From NCBI RefSeq assembly GCF_040371085.1, contig NZ_JAMBMT010000006.1, positions 62,001 to 126,000 of the forward strand: a stretch of DNA of 64,000 bases, written 5' to 3'. Under the pieces are notes generated by a model. It ran no database searches. It was not told the DNA's origin and saw only the letters and a program-made list of their open reading frames with translations. A program made the translations under genes and the position numbers. This document shows, in pieces, positions 61,678 through 64,000 of this stretch. Each line of letters opens with the position of its first letter. Within the stretch, counting starts at the first letter, position 1. Origin of the DNA: Psychrobacter sp. AH5. Lineage in GTDB: Bacteria; Pseudomonadota; Gammaproteobacteria; Pseudomonadales; Moraxellaceae.

Positions 61678-62140
61678 GGTGGGGTGGGGGGGTGGGGGGG
61701 TGTTGGGGTGTGTTGGGTGGTGTGTGGGGGTTGGGGGGGGGTGGTGGTGGTGGTTGTGTTGGGTGTGGTTGTGGGTGGGGGGGTTGGTGTTGTGGGTGGG
61801 GTTGGTGGGGTGGGGGTGTGGGGTGTGGGGGGGGGGTGTTGGTGGGTGGTTGGGGGGGGGTGTTGGTGGGGTTTGGGGGTGGTGGTGTGGGGTGTGTTGG
61901 TTGGGGGGGGGGGGTTGGGGGTTGGTTGTGTGGTGTTGGGTGTGGGGGTGGTGGGGGGGGGGGGTGGGGGGGGGTGGTGGTGGGGTGGGGGGGGGGGTGT
62001 GTGTGGTGGTTGGTGGGGGGTTGTTGTGTGGGGGGGTGGGGGTGGGGTGGGGGGGTTGTGTGTGGTGGTGGGGGGTTGGGGGTTGGGGGTTTTTGTTTGT
62101 GGGGGGGGTTTGGTTTGTGTTTTGGTGTTGGTTGTGTTTG
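61678..62140. other. G/T-only tract before block D, unit 5
   Basis: There are 463 bases with no A or C. The same distance before block D in unit 4 (about 48560-49020) is A-containing and carries block E. The tract therefore occupies a block that is legible in the neighbouring copy. Confidence 0.95.
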
Positions 62141-62179
62141 ATTGGGGGTTTGGGTGTGGATGTAGGGGGGGTAGTGATA

Positions 62180-62530
62180 TTTTGTTTAAGAGGTGAGGTG
62201 GAGAGTTGAGAGTATGGGGGGGAGTGAAGAGATTGGTGTTGAGGATGATGAATGGAGTTGTTGGTAATAGGAGGTTTGTTGTTGGGTGTGAGATGATAGG
62301 TAAGGGAGAAGGGTGGATTGATATTTAGGGGGTGATGTTGAATAGGGTGGGTATGTTAGTTTATAAGGGGGGGGATTAGAGTTATTGTAGGTGAGTTTTT
62401 GTGAAGAATTGGATGGTTGGTTGGATAGAGATTGTTTATATTTGTAAGTTTGGTTGGTGGTGAGGAGGTATGAGGGTTTTTGTAATTGTGGGATGTAATT
62501 GTTTAGTAGGGGGGGTTGAGGGTAAGGGTA
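62180..62530. repeat. Block D, copy 2
   Basis: It is anchored at 62477 (tttttgtaattgtgggatgt) and is collinear with 49060-49400. It shares gaagagattggtgttgagga and tgtgagatgataggtaa with copy 1, with small gaps. Confidence 0.85.
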
Positions 62531-62859
62531 GTGAGATTTGTTGATAGTGGGAGAGGGTTTAGTAAGGTTAGGAGGAGTAGATGATATATGGGTGGTGTTG
62601 ATGAAGAGAATGAGGGTTGGTATTTGTTGTGGAGGGGTGAGTTTGGGGGTTATAAGGATTAGGAGGGTAGTTGGTTGTTTTATGGGGGGGTTATGGGAGG
62701 GGGTGAGTGTTGAGTGTTTGGAATTGTTATGTTGGATTTTTTGTGTTATATGGTAGGTGGTGGTGGGTTATAGGGAGGAGGTTTTGTTAAGATATTGGGT
62801 GAGGGGTTTGTGGTTGAGTTGGTGTGGGGGTGTGGTTTTTTAGGAGGGTTGAAGGGGAT
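62531..62859. other. D-to-A interval, unit 5
   Basis: This is A-containing. A 72-residue open frame at 62538-62756 has a mixed residue set but no start context or motif I recognise, and no equivalent at the other junctions. It is not called as a gene. Confidence 0.5.
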
Positions 62860-63900
62860 AGTTATGTAGGTGGAGGTGTAGGTTTGGTAGGGGATTAGAT
62901 GGGGATGTGGTAGAGTGTTGGGGTGTTTGTGGGGTAGAGGAGTGTATTGTGTTATGATTTGGTGTTGTTTGGAGTGTGTTGTGGGATGTGGTTTGGTGAT
63001 TTGAGGTGGTGGGGGAGGGTAAGTAGAGGAGTTGTGGGTATTAGATTTTTTGATGAGGGTTTTGGGGTGTTTGGGGGGTAGAGATTTGGGAGTTGAGTAG
63101 GTTGATTTAGGGTGGGGGTAGAGGTTGGATGATGTTGAAGAGTATGGGAGGGATTGGAGGTGGTATGAGTAGGTAGTATGGTTTAAAGAGTTAAGTGTTT
63201 GAGTGTTGGAGTTTTGTGGTGTGGTTGGAGTTTGGTTGTTGGGATTAGATGGTTTTTTTTATGAGTTGTGTGGTATGGATGTGGTTGTATTTTTAGGTGA
63301 TATTAGAGGAAAGGTTAATGGAGATAAGATTTTGTGTTTGAGTGTGTTGTGATAAGGGGATTGTAAAGTTGGGGATTGGGGTGGATGTTGATGAGTAGGA
63401 AGTTTGGGGGGTTTGAGGTGGTGGGTATTGGGGTTTGGGTGGTGAGGGTAAGGTGGAGTAAGGTAGTTGTGGTTTTGATGTTTAAGTAGATAATGTTTGT
63501 TAGATATTAATAAGATAATTGATAAGATTGTAGGGTGGATTAGGGGAGGATGAAATTGTAGATGTATTATAGAGATGGAGGGAGGTGTTGAAGTTGTGAG
63601 TATAATTGGGTTTTGTAGATATGAATTGTGTAGGAGGGGAGGGGTTTGAGATGTATTAGTGGGAGTTGTGATTTGAATAGTTTATATAATATTTTGTGTG
63701 ATGATAAAGAGGTGGTTGATAGTGTGTTGAAAATGGGAAGGGGTTGGTGGTTAGAGGAGGAGGTAGAGTGTGTTTGGTTGATGGTTGTTAGGAGGTTGGG
63801 ATGGAGGTGATGAATTGGAGAGATTGAAGATAATTTTAGGGGAGAGTTTGGATAGTAGGATGAGGAAGTAAGAGGAGTGATAAGAAGTGAAGTATGTTTG
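62860..63900. repeat. Block A with upstream approach, copy 5
   Basis: The approach begins near 62864 (gtaggtggaggtgtagg), matching 9380. It continues through gagtatgggaggga and gtagtatggtttaaagagtt to block A at 63242. The extension runs to at least 63870. This is the most legible copy of the approach-plus-A module and the best template for identification. Confidence 0.87.
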
Positions 63901-64000
63901 TAAGTTGATGAAGATTAATTGAGGTGGGTTAGTTTTTTGGTTGGTGGGGGTGATATGGATTGAGGAGGTTGTTTGTTTGGAGGTTGAGTAATGTGTTGGT
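63242..64000. repeat. Tandem unit 6 (start only, cut by window end)
   Basis: The unit opens with block A and its downstream extension. It closely parallels 22105-22830 and 35052-35830 through the end of the window, including the shared string gataattgataagattg and the later stretch reading gataattttaggggagagtttggatag in pieces. No A-free tract is reached before the window ends. Confidence 0.8.

Larger units (their letters stand above)
50102..63241. repeat. Tandem unit 5 (about 13.1 kb, mostly masked by G/T-only DNA)
   Basis: Block A is at 50102, block D at 62477, and the next A at 63242. Blocks B, C, F, G and E should lie at roughly 53.6, 56.2, 59.5, 60.8 and 62 kb. Those places are occupied by the G/T-only tracts 54394-60891 and 61678-62140 or by nearby A-poor sequence. 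Unit length is ordinary, so the tracts appear to stand in place of the missing blocks. Confidence 0.7.

Noticed and set aside
62538..62756. A 72-codon frame between blocks D and A
   Set aside because: It is not preserved at the other junctions and has no recognisable motif.
9821..63252. CRISPR array or other short direct repeat system
   Set aside because: The recurrence is at 12-15 kb spacing with hundreds of shared bases per block. There are no regularly spaced 20-40 base repeats with unique spacers.
1..64000. Kinetoplast maxicircle cryptogenes or another naturally skewed organelle genome
   Set aside because: Such genomes are skewed but retain ordinary amounts of C and have no kilobases lacking both A and C.
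1..64000. Standard bisulfite-converted reads as the complete explanation
   Set aside because: C-to-T conversion does not remove A. Bisulfite-treated DNA is also too fragmented to span several 13 kb units in a single molecule. It could only be part of the explanation.

Overview
Nothing in this window reads as an annotated gene. The + strand is almost free of cytosine: reading by eye I found 18 C in 64,000 bases, all in A-containing parts. About a third of the window also lacks adenine, so long stretches contain only G and T. The longest such stretch is 54394-60891, about 6.5 kb. No rRNA, tRNA, CRISPR array, insertion sequence, promoter/RBS pair or plausible protein gene could be supported. The organism cannot be inferred.

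The long open frames on the + strand follow from composition. All three stop codons need an A, so A-free DNA is open in all three forward frames. The translations there use only G, V, W, C, L and F, the six residues encoded by G/T-only codons. On the - strand the codons ATG, GTG and TTG would each need a C on the + strand, so that strand has almost no starts.

The real structure is a head-to-tail array of noisy copies of one long sequence. A landmark (block A, ggattagatgg) occurs at 9821, 22105, 35052, 50102 and 63242, giving periods of about 12.3, 12.9, 15.1 and 13.1 kb. Between successive A landmarks further blocks recur in one order: B (13381, 25604, 39037), C (3341, 28133, 41954), F (6793, 31426, 46134), G (19858, 32591, 47456), E (20971, 33954, 48863) and D (49361, 62477). 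The window therefore holds a partial unit 1, full units 2-5 and the start of unit 6. Copies differ mainly by short insertions and deletions and by homopolymer length.

The G/T-only tracts fall at different unit positions in different copies and seem to replace the shared sequence rather than insert into it. The clearest case is the interval from block D to block A. It is 741 bases in unit 4, where 446 of them are pure G/T, and 765 bases in unit 5, where it is ordinary A-containing sequence. Unit 5 has an approximately 7 kb G/T tract where blocks B, C, F, G and E should be, yet its total length is normal.

My leading interpretation is a real tandem array, or a concatemer of a roughly 13 kb molecule, seen through a process that removed C everywhere and A in patches. 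That process could be strand-specific conversion or systematic base-calling failure. A natural one-strand C-free array cannot be excluded from sequence alone, but the patchy, phase-independent loss of A argues for artefact. Hidden coding capacity is not excluded, because C-to-T change alone would turn CAA, CAG and CGA into stops.
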